Shown: positions 9,589-19,484, counted from the first letter of the stretch. The stretch is DNA of 64,000 bases from Teichococcus wenyumeiae (GCF_003696345.1 NZ_RFLX01000003.1:338240-402239); one strand, 5' to 3'. Made by a program: numbers and translations. Notes: generated from the sequence alone by a model not told the origin.

Positions 9589-10779
9589 ATGGCCATCAGC
9601 AATCGCCCCGTTTACCTCGACAACCATGCCACCACGCCGCTGGACCCACGCGTGCTGGCGGCGATGCGCCCATGGTGGGAAGAGAATTTCGCGAATCCGC
9701 ATAGTGTGGAGCACATCCTCGGCCGCGCGGCGGAGGAAGCCGTGGAAGCCGCCCGGGCCGAGGTCGCGGCACTGATCGGCGCGGAGGCGCGCGAAATCGT
9801 CTTCACCTCCGGCGCCACCGAGTCCAATAACCTCGCCATCAAGGGCGCGGCGCGCTTCGCCGCGGCGCAGGGCGACACGCGGCGCCGCGTCATCACCGTA
9901 GCCACCGAGCATAAATGTGTGCTGGAGAGCGTGCGGGACCTGGCCGGCGAAGGCTTCGAGCCGGTGGTGCTGCCGGTGGGGCCGGACGGGCTGCTGGCGC
10001 CGGAGGTGCTTCAGGAGGCCCTGCGGGTGCCGACGCTGCTGGTCTCCGTCATGGCCGTGAACAATGAGATCGGGGTGGTGCAGGACCTGCCGGCCCTGGC
10101 CGCCATCGCCAAGGAAGCCGGCGCGCTGTTCCACACCGATGCCGCCCAGGGTGCCGGAAGGGTGGCCCTGGACGTGCGGGCGCTGCCGGCGGACCTGATC
10201 TCCATCTCCGGCCACAAGATCTATGGCCCCAAGGGCGTGGGCGCCCTCTTCGTGCGCCGCCGCCCCCGCGTGCGGTTGCAGCCGCTGTTCTCGGGTGGCG
10301 GGCAGGAGCGGGGGCTGCGCTCCGGTACCCTGCCGGCGCCGCTGCTGGTCGGGCTGGGGGAGGCCGCGAGGCTGGCGAAGGCCGAGATGGCGCCGGATGC
10401 CACGCGCATCGCCAGCCAGCGGGACCGCCTCTGGGCCGCCCTGCAACAGGAGGTGCCCGGCGTGGCGATGAATGGCGCCAGTGGACCGCGTGTGCCGGGC
10501 AACCTGAACATCGCTTTTCCGGGCGGCGTGACGGCGCAGGCATTGATGGAGGCCTCGGTGGAGGAGCTCTGCGTCTCCACCGGTTCGGCCTGCTCCTCGG
10601 CCGAAGTGGAGCCCTCTTACGTGCTGCGTGCCATCGGCGTGTCGGAGGCAGCGGCAAGGTCAAGCTTGCGGATCGGCATCGGACGCTTTACCTCGCCCGC
10701 CGATGTGGACCTCGCCGCCGCGGCCCTTGGCCGCGCCTGGCGTCAGGCCCGATCCGTAACCCAAGACGCGGCGGAGTAG
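9589..10779 (+). CDS. iscS: Cysteine desulfurase IscS, second copy
   Basis: 396 residues from the ATG at 9589 ([20 protein letters not shown]); the open frame extends to 9553 without a better start. This copy has the more canonical IscS sequence: ATEHKC (His108), PLP Lys210 in [10 protein letters not shown] and persulfide Cys335 in [17 protein letters not shown]. It should supply persulfide sulfur for Fe-S clusters and, through the mnmA product encoded in the same operon, for tRNA thiolation. No iscU, hscA or hscB is nearby, unlike the classical isc operon. Confidence 0.93.
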   Translation: MAISNRPVYLDNHATTPLDPRVLAAMRPWWEENFANPHSVEHILGRAAEEAVEAARAEVAALIGAEAREIVFTSGATESNNLAIKGAARFAAAQGDTRRRVITVATEHKCVLESVRDLAGEGFEPVVLPVGPDGLLAPEVLQEALRVPTLLVSVMAVNNEIGVVQDLPALAAIAKEAGALFHTDAAQGAGRVALDVRALPADLISISGHKIYGPKGVGALFVRRRPRVRLQPLFSGGGQERGLRSGTLPAPLLVGLGEAARLAKAEMAPDATRIASQRDRLWAALQQEVPGVAMNGASGPRVPGNLNIAFPGGVTAQALMEASVEELCVSTGSACSSAEVEPSYVLRAIGVSEAAARSSLRIGIGRFTSPADVDLAAAALGRAWRQARSVTQDAAE

Positions 10780-10789
10780 AGAAACGGCG

Positions 10790-11113
10790 ATGCCGAAGAT
10801 GACCTTCATCGAGCGTGACGGCACCCGTCGCGAGGTCGAGGCCCCGCTGGGCCTTTCCGTGCTGGAGATCGCGCACCGTCACGGCGTGGATATCGAGGGC
10901 GCCTGCGAGGGCAGCCTGGCCTGCTCCACCTGCCATGTGATCGTCGATTCCTCCTGGTTCCCCAAGCTGGCGGAGCCGACCGAGGATGAGGAAGACATGC
11001 TCGACCTCGCCTTCGACCTGCAGGAGACCTCGCGCCTGGGCTGCCAGCTCATCATGACCGAGGAACTGGACGGACTGGTGGTGAAGCTGCCCGCCGGCAG
11101 CCGGCACGCCTGA
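10790..11113 (+). CDS. fdx: Adrenodoxin-type [2Fe-2S] ferredoxin
   Basis: 107 residues. Four cluster cysteines fit C-x5-C-x2-C-x36-C: Cys39, Cys45, Cys48 and Cys85 ([14 protein letters not shown] and LGCQL). The acidic patch around [11 protein letters not shown] is typical of isc-type ferredoxins, which donate electrons during cluster assembly. It starts 10 bp after iscS and ends just before the TenA-like gene, so it is part of the operon. Confidence 0.95.
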   Translation: MPKMTFIERDGTRREVEAPLGLSVLEIAHRHGVDIEGACEGSLACSTCHVIVDSSWFPKLAEPTEDEEDMLDLAFDLQETSRLGCQLIMTEELDGLVVKLPAGSRHA

Positions 11114-11114
11114 C

Positions 11115-11807
11115 ATGACATTCGCCTCCCCCTACGGTGCGGCGGGTGGGCTGACGCATCGTTTGCGGGAGGCCTGCTCGGAGCGTTGGGATGCCTATTG
11201 CTGGCATCCCTTCGTGCAAGGGCTGGCCGAGGGCACGCTGCCCCTGGCCGCGTTCCAGCGTTATCTGGTGCAGGACTGGCTGTTCCTGATCCAGTTCGCC
11301 CGCGCCAAGGCGCTGGCCGCCTTCAAGGCGGAAAGCCTGCCGGCGCTGCGCAGCAAGGCCGCCGGCCTGAATTCGCTGCTGGCCGAGATGCAGATGCATC
11401 TGGGCTATTGCGCCGAGTGGGGCCTGGCCGAGGCCGATGTGCTGGCCGAGACCGAGGCGCCGGAAACCGTTTCCTATACCCGGTGGGTGCTGGACCGCGG
11501 CATGGCCGGGGACATCCTGGACCTTGAGGTGGCGCTGGCGCCCTGCACGATCGGCTATGGCGAGATCGCGCAGCGCATCAAGGCGCATCCGGGCTGGAAG
11601 CGCGACGGCAATCCCTACGAGACCTGGATCGAGACCTATGGCTCGCCGGATTACCAGGCGCTCGCCAGCGCGGCTGCCGACCGCCTGGACGCCCTGGGCG
11701 TGAGCCATGGCGGGGAGGCGCGCTTCGCATCCTTGTCCGCCACCTTCGGGGAGGCGGCGCGGCTGGAGGCTGCCTTCTGGCAGATGGGGCTGGAGGCTGG
11801 CCGATGA
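11115..11807 (+). CDS. TenA/thiaminase II family protein
   Basis: 230 residues of mostly helical sequence. TenA enzymes hydrolyse aminopyrimidine thiamin breakdown products for salvage. The family's active-site cysteine is present as Cys144 in [13 protein letters not shown], and the N-terminal phrases [13 protein letters not shown] and YLVQDW are characteristic. It lies 1 bp after the ferredoxin gene and overlaps mnmA by 4 bp (ATGA), so it is co-transcribed with sulfur-relay genes. Whether it works in thiamin salvage here or has another role is open. Confidence 0.88.
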   Translation: MTFASPYGAAGGLTHRLREACSERWDAYCWHPFVQGLAEGTLPLAAFQRYLVQDWLFLIQFARAKALAAFKAESLPALRSKAAGLNSLLAEMQMHLGYCAEWGLAEADVLAETEAPETVSYTRWVLDRGMAGDILDLEVALAPCTIGYGEIAQRIKAHPGWKRDGNPYETWIETYGSPDYQALASAAADRLDALGVSHGGEARFASLSATFGEAARLEAAFWQMGLEAGR

Positions 11808-12910
11808 AGATTCTGGTGGCCATGTCCGGCGGCGTGGATTCCTCCGTTGTCGCCGGGTTGCTGAAGGAGCAGGGGCACGAGGTCATCGGCGCCACGCTGC
11901 AGCTCTACGACCATGGCGAGGCGGTGCAGAAGAAGGGCGCCTGCTGCGCCGGTCAGGACATCCACGATGCGCGCGATGTCGCGGACCGGCTGGATATCCC
12001 GCATTACGTGCTGGACCGCGAAAGCCGGTTCCGCCGCGCCGTGATCGAGGATTTCGCCGATGCTTATGCGCGCGGCGAGACCCCGGTGCCCTGCATCCGC
12101 TGCAACCAGACCGTGAAGTTCACCGATCTGGTGGAACTGGCCAAGGACCTGGGGGCCGAGGCGCTGGCCACCGGCCATTACGTGCGCCGTGTCGATGGTC
12201 CGAACGGGCCGGAGCTGCGGCGCGCGGTGGACCCGACGCGGGACCAGTCCTACTTCCTCTTCGCCACGACGCGGGAGCAACTGGCCCTCAGCCATTTCCC
12301 GCTGGGCGGCTTCGCCTCCAAGGCGGAGGTGCGGGCGGAGGCGCAGCGGCTGGGGCTGATCGTGGCCGCCAAGCCGGACAGCCAGGACATCTGCTTTGTC
12401 CCGCGCGGCAATTACCATGAGGTCGTAGCCGGCATCCGGCCGGAAGCCGTGCAGCCGGGCCAGATCGAGCATGTCGATGGCCGGGTGCTCGGCACCCACC
12501 AGGGAATCGCCCGTTTCACCGTGGGGCAGGGGCGTGGGCTGGGCATGGCGTCCCGCGACGGCGAGGAGCCTCTCTACGTCGCCGCCCTGGATGCGCCGCG
12601 CCGCCGGGTGGTTGTGGGGCCGCGCAGCGCCCTGGCGGTGCCTGAGGTACGGGTGGGCGAGGTGAACTGGCTTATCGCCCCGCCAGAGGCTCCCCTGGCC
12701 TGTGAGGTCAAGCTGCGCGCCCGTGAGATGCCACAGCCCGCCACGGCCTTCTGGGATGCTTCCAGCGCCTCCCTGCGCGTGATGCTGCAGACGCCGGCGA
12801 TTGCCGCGCCCGGCCAGGGCTGCGTGCTGTATGACGGCGACCGTGTTTTAGGTGGCGGCTTCATCAAGGGCACGGCCGAGGCAGTTGACAGGGGCCACAA
12901 GGCGGCCTAA
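11804..12910 (+). CDS. mnmA: tRNA-specific 2-thiouridylase MnmA
   Basis: 368 residues. It adds sulfur to U34 of tRNA-Lys, tRNA-Glu and tRNA-Gln using ATP and persulfide sulfur passed on from a cysteine desulfurase. The PP-loop SGGVDSS is at residues 8-14. The two catalytic cysteines correspond to Cys100 ([10 protein letters not shown]) and Cys197 (DSQDICFVP). TGHY and the RDQSYFLF stretch are also conserved. It is the last gene of the iscR operon, which makes functional sense next to iscS. Confidence 0.96.
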   Translation: MKILVAMSGGVDSSVVAGLLKEQGHEVIGATLQLYDHGEAVQKKGACCAGQDIHDARDVADRLDIPHYVLDRESRFRRAVIEDFADAYARGETPVPCIRCNQTVKFTDLVELAKDLGAEALATGHYVRRVDGPNGPELRRAVDPTRDQSYFLFATTREQLALSHFPLGGFASKAEVRAEAQRLGLIVAAKPDSQDICFVPRGNYHEVVAGIRPEAVQPGQIEHVDGRVLGTHQGIARFTVGQGRGLGMASRDGEEPLYVAALDAPRRRVVVGPRSALAVPEVRVGEVNWLIAPPEAPLACEVKLRAREMPQPATAFWDASSASLRVMLQTPAIAAPGQGCVLYDGDRVLGGGFIKGTAEAVDRGHKAA

Positions 12911-12954
12911 TTCGCCGCCCACACGAGACGCTACGGCGCCTCGCTGAATGGTTC

Positions 12955-13031
12955 GGTGGTGTAGCTCAGCTGGTTAGAGCACGGCACTCATAATGCCGGG
13001 GTCGGCGGTTCAAGTCCGCCCACCACTACCA
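12955..13031 (+). tRNA. tRNA-Met (CAT), elongator type
   Basis: A complete cloverleaf of 77 nt including encoded CCA. The acceptor stem is GGTGGTG/CACCACT with a G-U first pair, the D stem GCTC/GAGC, the anticodon stem CGGCA/TGCCG with loop CTCATAA (anticodon CAT), and the T stem GGCGG/CCGCC with TTCAAGT. The non-initiator acceptor pairing suggests elongator Met; a lysidine-modified Ile2 cannot be fully excluded. Confidence 0.93.
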
Positions 13032-13043
13032 TATTCACCATCC

Positions 13044-13592
13044 CTACAATCCGGCATCCGGCAAGGGTCGCGTTCCACGCGGGTCCTCTGGCGGGTTCAT
13101 GGCGGGCACGCCCAGCGGCTTGCCGCGCGTGCGATGCCACTCGTGCAAAGCCCAGCGCGCGGAGGGGAAGGCGATGTCGTCCCAGGGGATCTCGTCCCAG
13201 GCGAAGGGGCGCACCTCCAGGCTCTCCGGCCCGGCGGCCCAGCCCGGCTCCGCCAGTTGCGCCCGGAACAGCACCTGCACCTGCCCGATCCGCGCGATGG
13301 AATAGACGGCCAGAATACCGTCCGGCCGGATGCGCGCCTGGGCTTCCTCCCAGGCCTCGCGCGCTGCGGCTTCCTCCACCGTCTCGCCCAGTTCCATGTA
13401 GCCGGCCGGCAGGGTCCAGAAGCCGGCACGCGGCTCGATGGCGCGGCGGCAGAGCAGCACGCCGCCTTCCACCTCCACCACCGCGCCGGCGATGATCTTG
13501 GGGTTCTCGTAGGCGATGAAGCCGCACTCGGTGCAGGTCAGCCGTTCGTGCTCGTCACCGGGCGGGCGGATGCGCTGGAAGCGGTCGGACAT
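13044..13592 (-). CDS. Nudix hydrolase with N-terminal CxxC
   Basis: 182 residues from the ATG at 13592 (MSDRFQRIRPP); a longer open frame reaches back into truA and is not used. The Nudix box is complete (GYMELGETVEEAAAREAWEEA), so it should cleave a nucleoside diphosphate linked to another group. A CTECGF pair near residues 25-28 resembles half of the zinc ribbon of NADH pyrophosphatases; the second half of that ribbon is missing. The substrate is unknown. It lies downstream of truA on the same strand with a 40-bp gap. Confidence 0.85.
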   Translation of the reverse strand: MSDRFQRIRPPGDEHERLTCTECGFIAYENPKIIAGAVVEVEGGVLLCRRAIEPRAGFWTLPAGYMELGETVEEAAAREAWEEAQARIRPDGILAVYSIARIGQVQVLFRAQLAEPGWAAGPESLEVRPFAWDEIPWDDIAFPSARWALHEWHRTRGKPLGVPAMNPPEDPRGTRPLPDAGL

Positions 13593-13632
13593 GCAGCCAG
13601 CCTGCGACCGGCAGGGCAAGGCCGCAAGAGGC

Positions 13633-14394
13633 TCAGCACCAGTCCAGCGGCTCAGGATACTCGGCGCGCAGGAAGCAGAGGCCGTCCGGCGGCGCGGTCT
13701 GGCCGGCGCGGGTGCGGTTGCGGCCATCCAGGATCTGGCGCGGCCAGGAGACCGGGCGGCGCCCCAGCCCGACTTCCACCAGCGTGCCCACCATGTTGCG
13801 GACCTGATGGTGCAGGAAGGAGCGGGCGGCGGTGTGGATCACCACCTCCTCGCCAAAGCGGCTGATATCCAGCCGGTCCAGCGTCCGCAGCGCGTCCTTG
13901 GCCTGGCAGGCGGCGGCGCGATAGGCGGAGAAGTCATGCTTCCCCAGCAGCATCTGCGCCGCCTCGTGCATCGCCGCCGCATCCAGCCGCTGCGGAACAT
14001 GCCAGACCCGGCCGATCTCCAGCGCCGGGCGTGGGCGGCGGTTGAGGATGCGGTAGCGATAGGCGCGGCCACGTGCGGAAAACCGTGCCGACCATTCCTC
14101 CGGCGGGATGGCGACGCTGAGGACCGAAACAGGATGAGGGCGGCTGCGGGTATTCAGCGCCTCCCGCACCCGCTCCGGCGGCAGGTCGGCCTGAAGCTCG
14201 ATGCCCACCACCTGGCCCTCGGCATGCACGCCGGCATCGGTGCGGCCGGAGGCGACCGTATCGGGCAGCACGCCGCCGTTGAGGGGTGCGGCCGCTTCCT
14301 CCAGCACCTGCTGCACGGACAGGCCATTGGTCTGCCGCTGCCAGCCCACGAAGGGCGTGCCGTCGTATTCGACCAGGAGGGCGTAGCGCGGCAT
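13633..14394 (-). CDS. truA: tRNA pseudouridine synthase A
   Basis: 253 residues. It converts U38-U40 in tRNA anticodon arms to pseudouridine. The catalytic Asp lies in ASGRTDAGVHA (about residue 57), and the start YALLVEYDGTPFVGWQRQ and HHQVRNMVGTLVEVG are hallmark segments. The start codon abuts the stop of fmt with no gap, so the two are translationally linked in a def-fmt-truA order common in alphaproteobacteria. Confidence 0.96.
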   Translation of the reverse strand: MPRYALLVEYDGTPFVGWQRQTNGLSVQQVLEEAAAPLNGGVLPDTVASGRTDAGVHAEGQVVGIELQADLPPERVREALNTRSRPHPVSVLSVAIPPEEWSARFSARGRAYRYRILNRRPRPALEIGRVWHVPQRLDAAAMHEAAQMLLGKHDFSAYRAAACQAKDALRTLDRLDISRFGEEVVIHTAARSFLHHQVRNMVGTLVEVGLGRRPVSWPRQILDGRNRTRAGQTAPPDGLCFLRAEYPEPLDWC

Positions 14395-15315
14395 TCAGCC
14401 CAGCACGCTGCCGGGCGGCAGGGGATAGCCGCGCAGGAAGGCATCGGCCGGCATGCCGCCGCGCCCGGCCCTTTGCAGCCGCGTCAGGCGCAGCACGCCG
14501 CTGCCGCAGGCGATGCGGGGCGCGCCGTCCAGCACCGTGCCAGGGGCGGTGCCAGCGGCGCCTGCTTCGGGCTCAGCGGCAAGGAGGCGGATGACCTCAT
14601 CCCCATGGCGGAAGAAGGTGCCGGGCCAGGGGTTCAGCGCCCGGACGCGGCGGTCCAGGGCGGCGGCATCCTGCGTCCAGTCCAGGCGCCCGTCTTCCTT
14701 GCCCAGCTTGGGGGCATAGGTGACGCCTTCCTCCGGCTGCGGCACGGGAGTGGGGTTCTCGGCCAGGGCGCACAGCACCAGCGGACCGCCCATGGCGGCC
14801 AGCGCATCGTGCAGTTCCGGGGTTGTGGTCCGAGGCCCGATCGGCACGCTGTCCCGCAGCAGCATGGGGCCGGTATCCAGTCCTTCCTCCATGCGCATGA
14901 TGGTGATGCCGCTTTCGGCATCGCCGGCCAGGATGGCGGCCTGGATCGGCCCGGCGCCGCGCCAGCGCGGCAGCAGCGAGGCATGGATGTTCAGGCAGCC
15001 CCGGCGCGGCGCGGCCAGCATTGCCGGCGGCAGGATCAGCCCATAGGCCGCCACCACGGCGACATCGAGGTCCAGCGCGGCGAAAGCTTCATGCTCGCTG
15101 GTGTCCTTGCGGACACGGGCCGGCGTCCGCACCGGCAGGCCCAGTTCCAGCGCCGCCCGGTGTACGGGGCAGGGGGTTTCCTTCTGCCCGCGCCCGGCGG
15201 GGCGGGGCGGCTGGCAGTAGACCGCGACGATCTCGTGCCCGGCCTCATGCAACGCCCGCAGCGCCGGCACGGAAAACTCCGGGCTGCCCATGAAGGCCAG
15301 GCGCAGGCGGGTCAT
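14395..15315 (-). CDS. fmt: Methionyl-tRNA formyltransferase
   Basis: 306 residues. It formylates initiator Met-tRNA using 10-formyl-tetrahydrofolate. The family signature is present: [20 protein letters not shown] with Asn, His and the later Asp of the active site (about 107-145), and an OB-fold C-terminal half ([19 protein letters not shown]). It overlaps def by 4 bp on the upstream side and abuts truA downstream. Confidence 0.97.
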   Translation of the reverse strand: MTRLRLAFMGSPEFSVPALRALHEAGHEIVAVYCQPPRPAGRGQKETPCPVHRAALELGLPVRTPARVRKDTSEHEAFAALDLDVAVVAAYGLILPPAMLAAPRRGCLNIHASLLPRWRGAGPIQAAILAGDAESGITIMRMEEGLDTGPMLLRDSVPIGPRTTTPELHDALAAMGGPLVLCALAENPTPVPQPEEGVTYAPKLGKEDGRLDWTQDAAALDRRVRALNPWPGTFFRHGDEVIRLLAAEPEAGAAGTAPGTVLDGAPRIACGSGVLRLTRLQRAGRGGMPADAFLRGYPLPPGSVLG

Positions 15316-15845
15316 GCCTCGTCCCGCGCCTTGTTCTTCAGCTCCTTGGCCAGCTTGCGCAGCAGCATGTTCCGCTTCAGCGCCGAGATGTGGTCCACGA
15401 AGAGCACGCCATCCAGATGATCCAGCTCATGCTGGATGCAGGTGGCCAGCAGGTCGTCGGCCTCCATCTCCTTCCGGCTGCCGTCCAGCGCCAGCCAGCG
15501 CAGCTTGATGCGCGCGGGGCGCGTCACCTCGGCATACTGGTTCGGCAGGGAGAGGCAGCCTTCCTCCCGTGTCGCCAGCTCGCTGCTCTGCGCGACGATC
15601 TCGGGATTGATCAGGACCATGGGGTCCTGCTTGTCATCCTTCTGGATGTCTACCACCGCCATGCGCAGCATCACGCCGACCTGCGGCGCGGCCAGGCCGA
15701 TGCCCGGCGCCTTGTACATGGTGGCCAGCATGCGGGGCGCGAGTTCCCGCACAGTGTCGAGGTCGGCGTTGGACACGGCGCGCGTCTTGGTGCGCAGGCG
15801 CTTGTCGGGGACCAGAAGAATGGGCAGCAGGGATTCGTCGGACAT
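15312..15845 (-). CDS. def: Peptide deformylase
   Basis: 177 residues from the ATG at 15845 ([14 protein letters not shown]). It removes the N-formyl group from nascent proteins with a bound metal. All three motifs are present: [18 protein letters not shown] (metal-binding Cys) and QHELDHLDG (His-Glu-x-x-His). A longer in-frame extension to 16001 has no family support and would overlap the hsp20 start region. It is first gene of the def-fmt-truA-nudix run. Confidence 0.97.
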   Translation of the reverse strand: MSDESLLPILLVPDKRLRTKTRAVSNADLDTVRELAPRMLATMYKAPGIGLAAPQVGVMLRMAVVDIQKDDKQDPMVLINPEIVAQSSELATREEGCLSLPNQYAEVTRPARIKLRWLALDGSRKEMEADDLLATCIQHELDHLDGVLFVDHISALKRNMLLRKLAKELKNKARDEA

Positions 15846-15949
15846 GGGATGGCTGCTGTAGCCGGGTGCGGCCCCGCCCCGCAACTCTCGCATCCCCTTG
15901 CAAATCGGGCCAAAGAGGACAAGATTCCCCATCACGGCGAGGTGCTTCG

Positions 15950-15985
15950 GGCTTCGTCGTCGTCTCGCTCTCGAATGAGGAGGCC
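15950..15985 (+). promoter_or_regulatory. Possible RNA thermometer hairpin masking the hsp20 ribosome site
   Basis: GGCTTCGTC (15950-15958) can pair with GAGGAGGCC (15977-15985), which is the Shine-Dalgarno sequence of hsp20. The pairing includes one G-U pair and one G-G mismatch. ROSE elements before small heat-shock genes in alphaproteobacteria likewise hide the ribosome site with a stem containing a G-G apposition. The resemblance is structural only. Confidence 0.35.
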
Positions 15986-15994
15986 TTGCCTGCC

Positions 15995-16465
15995 ATGTCA
16001 CGCTCGTCGCTGTTCGGTTCGCCCTTGTTTCTCGGCTTCGATCATCTGGAACAGATGCTCGACCGCGTGGCGAAGAATTCCGATGGATATCCGCCCTATA
16101 ATATCGAGCAGACCGGCGATAACCGCCTGCGCATCACGCTGGCCGTGGCCGGCTTCAGCATGGACGACCTGCAGCTGACGCAGGAGGATAACCAGCTGGT
16201 CGTGCGCGGCAAGCAGAAGGACGATGCGGAGGGCCGCATCTTCCTGCATCGCGGCATCGCAGCCCGGCAGTTCCAGCGCGCCTTCGTGCTGGCGGAGGGA
16301 ATCGATGTCGAGGGTGCCTGGCTGGACAATGGCCTGCTTCATATCGACCTCAAGCGCCCGCAGCCCGAAGTTCGGGTGAAGTCGATTCGCATCGCCATGC
16401 GGGGCGGGCAGGGCGGGCGGCCGCTGGTGCATGGTTCTGCGGCGGACGAGGAACCGGTATCCTGA
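15995..16465 (+). CDS. Hsp20/IbpA-type small heat-shock protein
   Basis: 156 residues from the ATG at 15995, 11 bases after a strong GAGGAGG. It carries the alpha-crystallin domain: YNIEQTGDNRLRITLAVAGF leads into the beta sandwich, with the GxL-type motif in the segment DNGLLHIDLKRP, and N-terminal SPLFLGFDHLEQMLDRV is typical of IbpA relatives. It holds unfolding proteins for later refolding. The DUF1150 gene follows 153 bp downstream, an arrangement seen repeatedly in alphaproteobacteria. Confidence 0.95.
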   Translation: MSRSSLFGSPLFLGFDHLEQMLDRVAKNSDGYPPYNIEQTGDNRLRITLAVAGFSMDDLQLTQEDNQLVVRGKQKDDAEGRIFLHRGIAARQFQRAFVLAEGIDVEGAWLDNGLLHIDLKRPQPEVRVKSIRIAMRGGQGGRPLVHGSAADEEPVS

Positions 16466-16618
16466 GAGCATTCGGCATCCTGGCTTTACCAGGATGCAAA
16501 CCTGATGGCTTTGACGCGTTGGCTTATCAGAGCGACGCCTGACAAAGCTTCACCTACGGTGCGGCACTTGCCGGCCGTCAGCCGGGCCTCCGCGAGGCCG
16601 GCAACAGGAGTCACAACG

Positions 16619-16861
16619 ATGAACAAGGACAGCACGACCCGCCCCTTCGCCGCAGCCGATGCGCTGCGGCAGCTGGCGCCCGCTGAATGGGCGCGCTTCG
16701 GGGCGGAGCAGATCGCCTATATCCGGCCGGTGGTGGTGGATGGCGCCCAGATCGTCGCGATCTACTCCGCCGACGGCACGCAGATCGGCGCGGCCCCGGA
16801 TACCTCGCTGGCCACCGCGGCCGTCCTGCAGCACGAGATGGTTCCGCTGCTGGTGCATTGA
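16619..16861 (+). CDS. DUF1150 family protein
   Basis: 80 residues from the ATG at 16619, which has AGGAG 8 bases upstream; an earlier in-frame ATG at 16505 would add an unconserved tail. The phrases WARFGAEQIAYIRPVVVDG and YSADGTQIGAAPD are typical of DUF1150, a short alphaproteobacterial family found next to hsp20 genes. Its function is unknown; a link with the heat-shock response is inferred from position only. Confidence 0.85.
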   Translation: MNKDSTTRPFAAADALRQLAPAEWARFGAEQIAYIRPVVVDGAQIVAIYSADGTQIGAAPDTSLATAAVLQHEMVPLLVH

Positions 16862-16910
16862 GCCTCGCCCCCCCCGGCCGGCGTCCCGGCCGGGATGGGC
16901 TCTGGCAGGC

Positions 16911-18014
16911 TCAGCTTTCGCGCGGCAGGTCGCCTAGCTTCACCTGCATGTCCAGAGTCGCGGCGTTGCGCCGCACGGCCAGCTTCAGCGCCGAGCCAGG
17001 GGCGTGGTCAGCTACCTGTCGCGCCAAGCTGCGGCCATCGGCCACCGAGCCGCCATCGGCTTCCAGAATGACATCTCCGGGCCTGAGGCCGGCCCTGTCC
17101 GCGGGGCTCTGGCGCTGAACCGCGAGCACCCTGGCGCCAGCCTTCTCCCCATCCTCGTTCGGTCCCAGCTCCACACCCAGCCAGCCCCGCTGTACCACGC
17201 CATGGCTGCGCAGTTCGCTTACGACCTTCGATGCGAGTTGGGCAGGAATGGCGAAGCCGATACCCACGGACCCACCCGAAGGCGAGACAATGGCGGTATT
17301 CACCCCGACCACCTGCCCATCCGCATCGAAGAGCGGCCCGCCGGAATTGCCGGGGTTGATGGCGGCGTCGGTCTGCAGGAAGTCGTCGTAGAGGCCGGCG
17401 CCAAGGTCACGCCCGCGTGCCGAGATGATGCCGGCGGTGACGCTGGCGCTCAGCCCGAAGGGGTTGCCCACGGCGATCACCACATCACCCACGCGTGGCG
17501 GCGTGCCGGTGGCGAATTCCACTGCGGGCAGCGGCTTCGGCGCCTCGACCTTCAGCAGCGCCAGATCGGTCCGCTCATCGCCGCCCACCAGCTTGGCGGG
17601 CAGTTCGGTGCCGTCGGGCAGCGTGACCTTCAGCTGATCGGCCTTGCCCGCCACATGGTAGTTGGTGACGATGTAGCCGGCGGGGTCGATGATGAAGCCG
17701 GAACCCTGGCCCACGACCCTGTCCTGCTGCGGCTGGGCGCGTGTCAGACGGTCGCCCGGCACCAGTTTTTCCAGCGGGGTGCCGCGGAATTCCCGCGGCA
17801 TGCGGGGCGCGGCCTCCATCATGCTGATGCGCACCACGGCGGGGCTGACCTGTTCCACCAGATCCGCGAACCCCTGCGCATGGCTGGCAGCGGCGGCGGG
17901 TGCGAGGGCCTGAGCGTGTGTTGGCAGCAGTTCGACAGCGCCGAGGGCCGTGCTGGCCAGCAGAGCCAGGGCAAGGGCTCGGCGCTTCAATGTGGCGGGA
18001 CGTGTGATGTGCAT
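16911..18014 (-). CDS. Trypsin-like serine protease with one PDZ domain (HtrA/Deg family)
   Basis: 367 residues. A Sec signal peptide ends near residue 36 (LALALLASTALGAVELLPTHAQA), so the enzyme is periplasmic. The catalytic triad is His120 (TNYHV), Asp150 (RTDLALL) and Ser224 (GNSGGP). A single PDZ domain spans about 270-360 (GWLGVELG, AGLRPGDVILEADGG). One PDZ makes it more like DegS or plant-type Deg than DegP. The C-terminus is short, ending just after the PDZ. It is monocistronic and convergent with the hsp20-DUF1150 pair, so it fits an envelope stress role. Confidence 0.93.
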   Translation of the reverse strand: MHITRPATLKRRALALALLASTALGAVELLPTHAQALAPAAAASHAQGFADLVEQVSPAVVRISMMEAAPRMPREFRGTPLEKLVPGDRLTRAQPQQDRVVGQGSGFIIDPAGYIVTNYHVAGKADQLKVTLPDGTELPAKLVGGDERTDLALLKVEAPKPLPAVEFATGTPPRVGDVVIAVGNPFGLSASVTAGIISARGRDLGAGLYDDFLQTDAAINPGNSGGPLFDADGQVVGVNTAIVSPSGGSVGIGFAIPAQLASKVVSELRSHGVVQRGWLGVELGPNEDGEKAGARVLAVQRQSPADRAGLRPGDVILEADGGSVADGRSLARQVADHAPGSALKLAVRRNAATLDMQVKLGDLPRES

Positions 18015-18214
18015 CGGACGGAGCCTCCATCAACTCCAGGACCTTCGATGGAGGCATGATGCGCCGGGCAAGATGTCCGCAGGGCAGGGTGCGCGCTTAA
18101 GCCTGTTCCATAACGGATTACGGTCGGGAAACAGCGCCTGTTACAATTCCCTCTAGGAAGCGCATTCCAGACGGTTGCCCTTTGCCGCGCATCCCGCTAG
18201 ATAGCGCCCCGTCA

Positions 18215-18289
<75 letters not shown>

Positions 18290-18527
18290 TCCTCCCCATG
18301 CTTGAAATGATGCGCAGTTGCCTCGCCATTCACAGGCGGGGGCGGCTTTCAGCGCATCCTGCGGGTTACCACGGAAATTCTGTGGCAAAGACGATTGAGG
18401 CCATCGCCCGCCGGGCTTTCTGAGCCTAAGCACCTGCGTCCTGAAACACTGTCGTGGCTGTCAGTGCCGATGCGCTGTCATGTCCTTGCCGGCGGCGGCC
18501 CTGGGCGATGGAAGGGAAAGTCCTTTG

Positions 18528-19484
18528 ATGCGGATGAACTGGATGCGCGGCCGGCGCTTCGGCAACATGGGTGACCTGTTCGGCCCCATCATCGTCGCGG
18601 CGCATACTGGGCAGCCAGTGCAGTTCACCCCCAGCACCTCACTGCGGCAGCGGCTGATCTCGGTGGGTACGATCGGCCAGAAGCAGCGGCTTGGCCGGGT
18701 CGATGTCTGGGGCGCCGGGTTCGGCGGCACCCAGGAATCGGGCTTCGCGGTGCCGAGAGGCTTCCGGCATCCTCCCTTGACCCGCTTCATGCCCCATGCG
18801 CTGCGCGGCCCTTTCAGCGCCGCCCTTCTTCGCGACAGCGGCTATGCCGTACCGGATGTTTACGGCGACCCCGCCATGTTGCTCCCACGCCTCTGGCCGG
18901 GGGAGGGCATCGACAAGCGCTGGGAGCTGGGAGTGGTGATCCATCTCAGCGAGATCGAGCAGCGCAGCCCCAGCGCCGCCGCACACCCCGATTTCCTCCG
19001 CTACGCCATCCCCGAGAGCCTGCGGGGTGTGGTGAAGGTGATCAACACCGTGGTCGAGCGTGGCGTGGAGCCGGTGCGCCAGCGCGTCGAGGAGATCCTG
19101 GCCTGCCGCCGTGTCCTCAGCACCAGCCTGCACGCGCTGGTGGTGGCCGAGGCTTACGGCATCCCCTGCGCCGGCTTCGACATCCATGCCGGTCCCTCCG
19201 GCTGGTTCCATGCCGAGGACCATGCCGTGCACATCGACCACCGCATGCGCGACTTCTATGCCGGAGTCGGCCGGCCCTACGTGCTGCTCTACCGGAATGA
19301 GCGGCACCTGCCGACGGACTGGGAAGACGCCTGCGGCTTCATCGAGCAGCACTGGCAGCCCTTGTCCTATGATGCCTCGCGCCTGCTGGAAGCCTTCCCG
19401 CGCCATCTTGGCACCCTGGAGGCGATGCCACGGCCGGAGGTCAAGCAGCGCCTTTCATCCCTGGCGCCGCTGGATCGGGCCTGA
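18528..19484 (+). CDS. Polysaccharide pyruvyl transferase-like protein
   Basis: 318 residues from the ATG at 18528, chosen for the GAAGGGAAAG site 8 bases upstream; an in-frame ATG at 18480 lacks one. The N-terminal GNMGDLFGPIIVAA, the central YGDPAMLLPRLWP and the C-terminal TSLHALVVAEAYGIPCAGF match the pattern of the pyruvyl transferase/GT-B-like family (PF04230), which decorates exopolysaccharides or cell-wall glycans with ketal-linked pyruvate. It stands alone between tRNA-Thr and the tonB operon with no other polysaccharide genes beside it, so its acceptor is unknown. Confidence 0.75.
   Translation: MRMNWMRGRRFGNMGDLFGPIIVAAHTGQPVQFTPSTSLRQRLISVGTIGQKQRLGRVDVWGAGFGGTQESGFAVPRGFRHPPLTRFMPHALRGPFSAALLRDSGYAVPDVYGDPAMLLPRLWPGEGIDKRWELGVVIHLSEIEQRSPSAAAHPDFLRYAIPESLRGVVKVINTVVERGVEPVRQRVEEILACRRVLSTSLHALVVAEAYGIPCAGFDIHAGPSGWFHAEDHAVHIDHRMRDFYAGVGRPYVLLYRNERHLPTDWEDACGFIEQHWQPLSYDASRLLEAFPRHLGTLEAMPRPEVKQRLSSLAPLDRA

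Noticed and set aside
8203..10446. 747-codon minus-strand open frame over iscR and the two desulfurases
   Set aside because: Low-complexity Gly/Arg/Gln translation antisense to three well-supported genes.
15866..15994. N-terminal extension of the Hsp20 reading frame
   Set aside because: The strong GAGGAGG lies in front of the ATG at 15995 and the extension is not of chaperone type.
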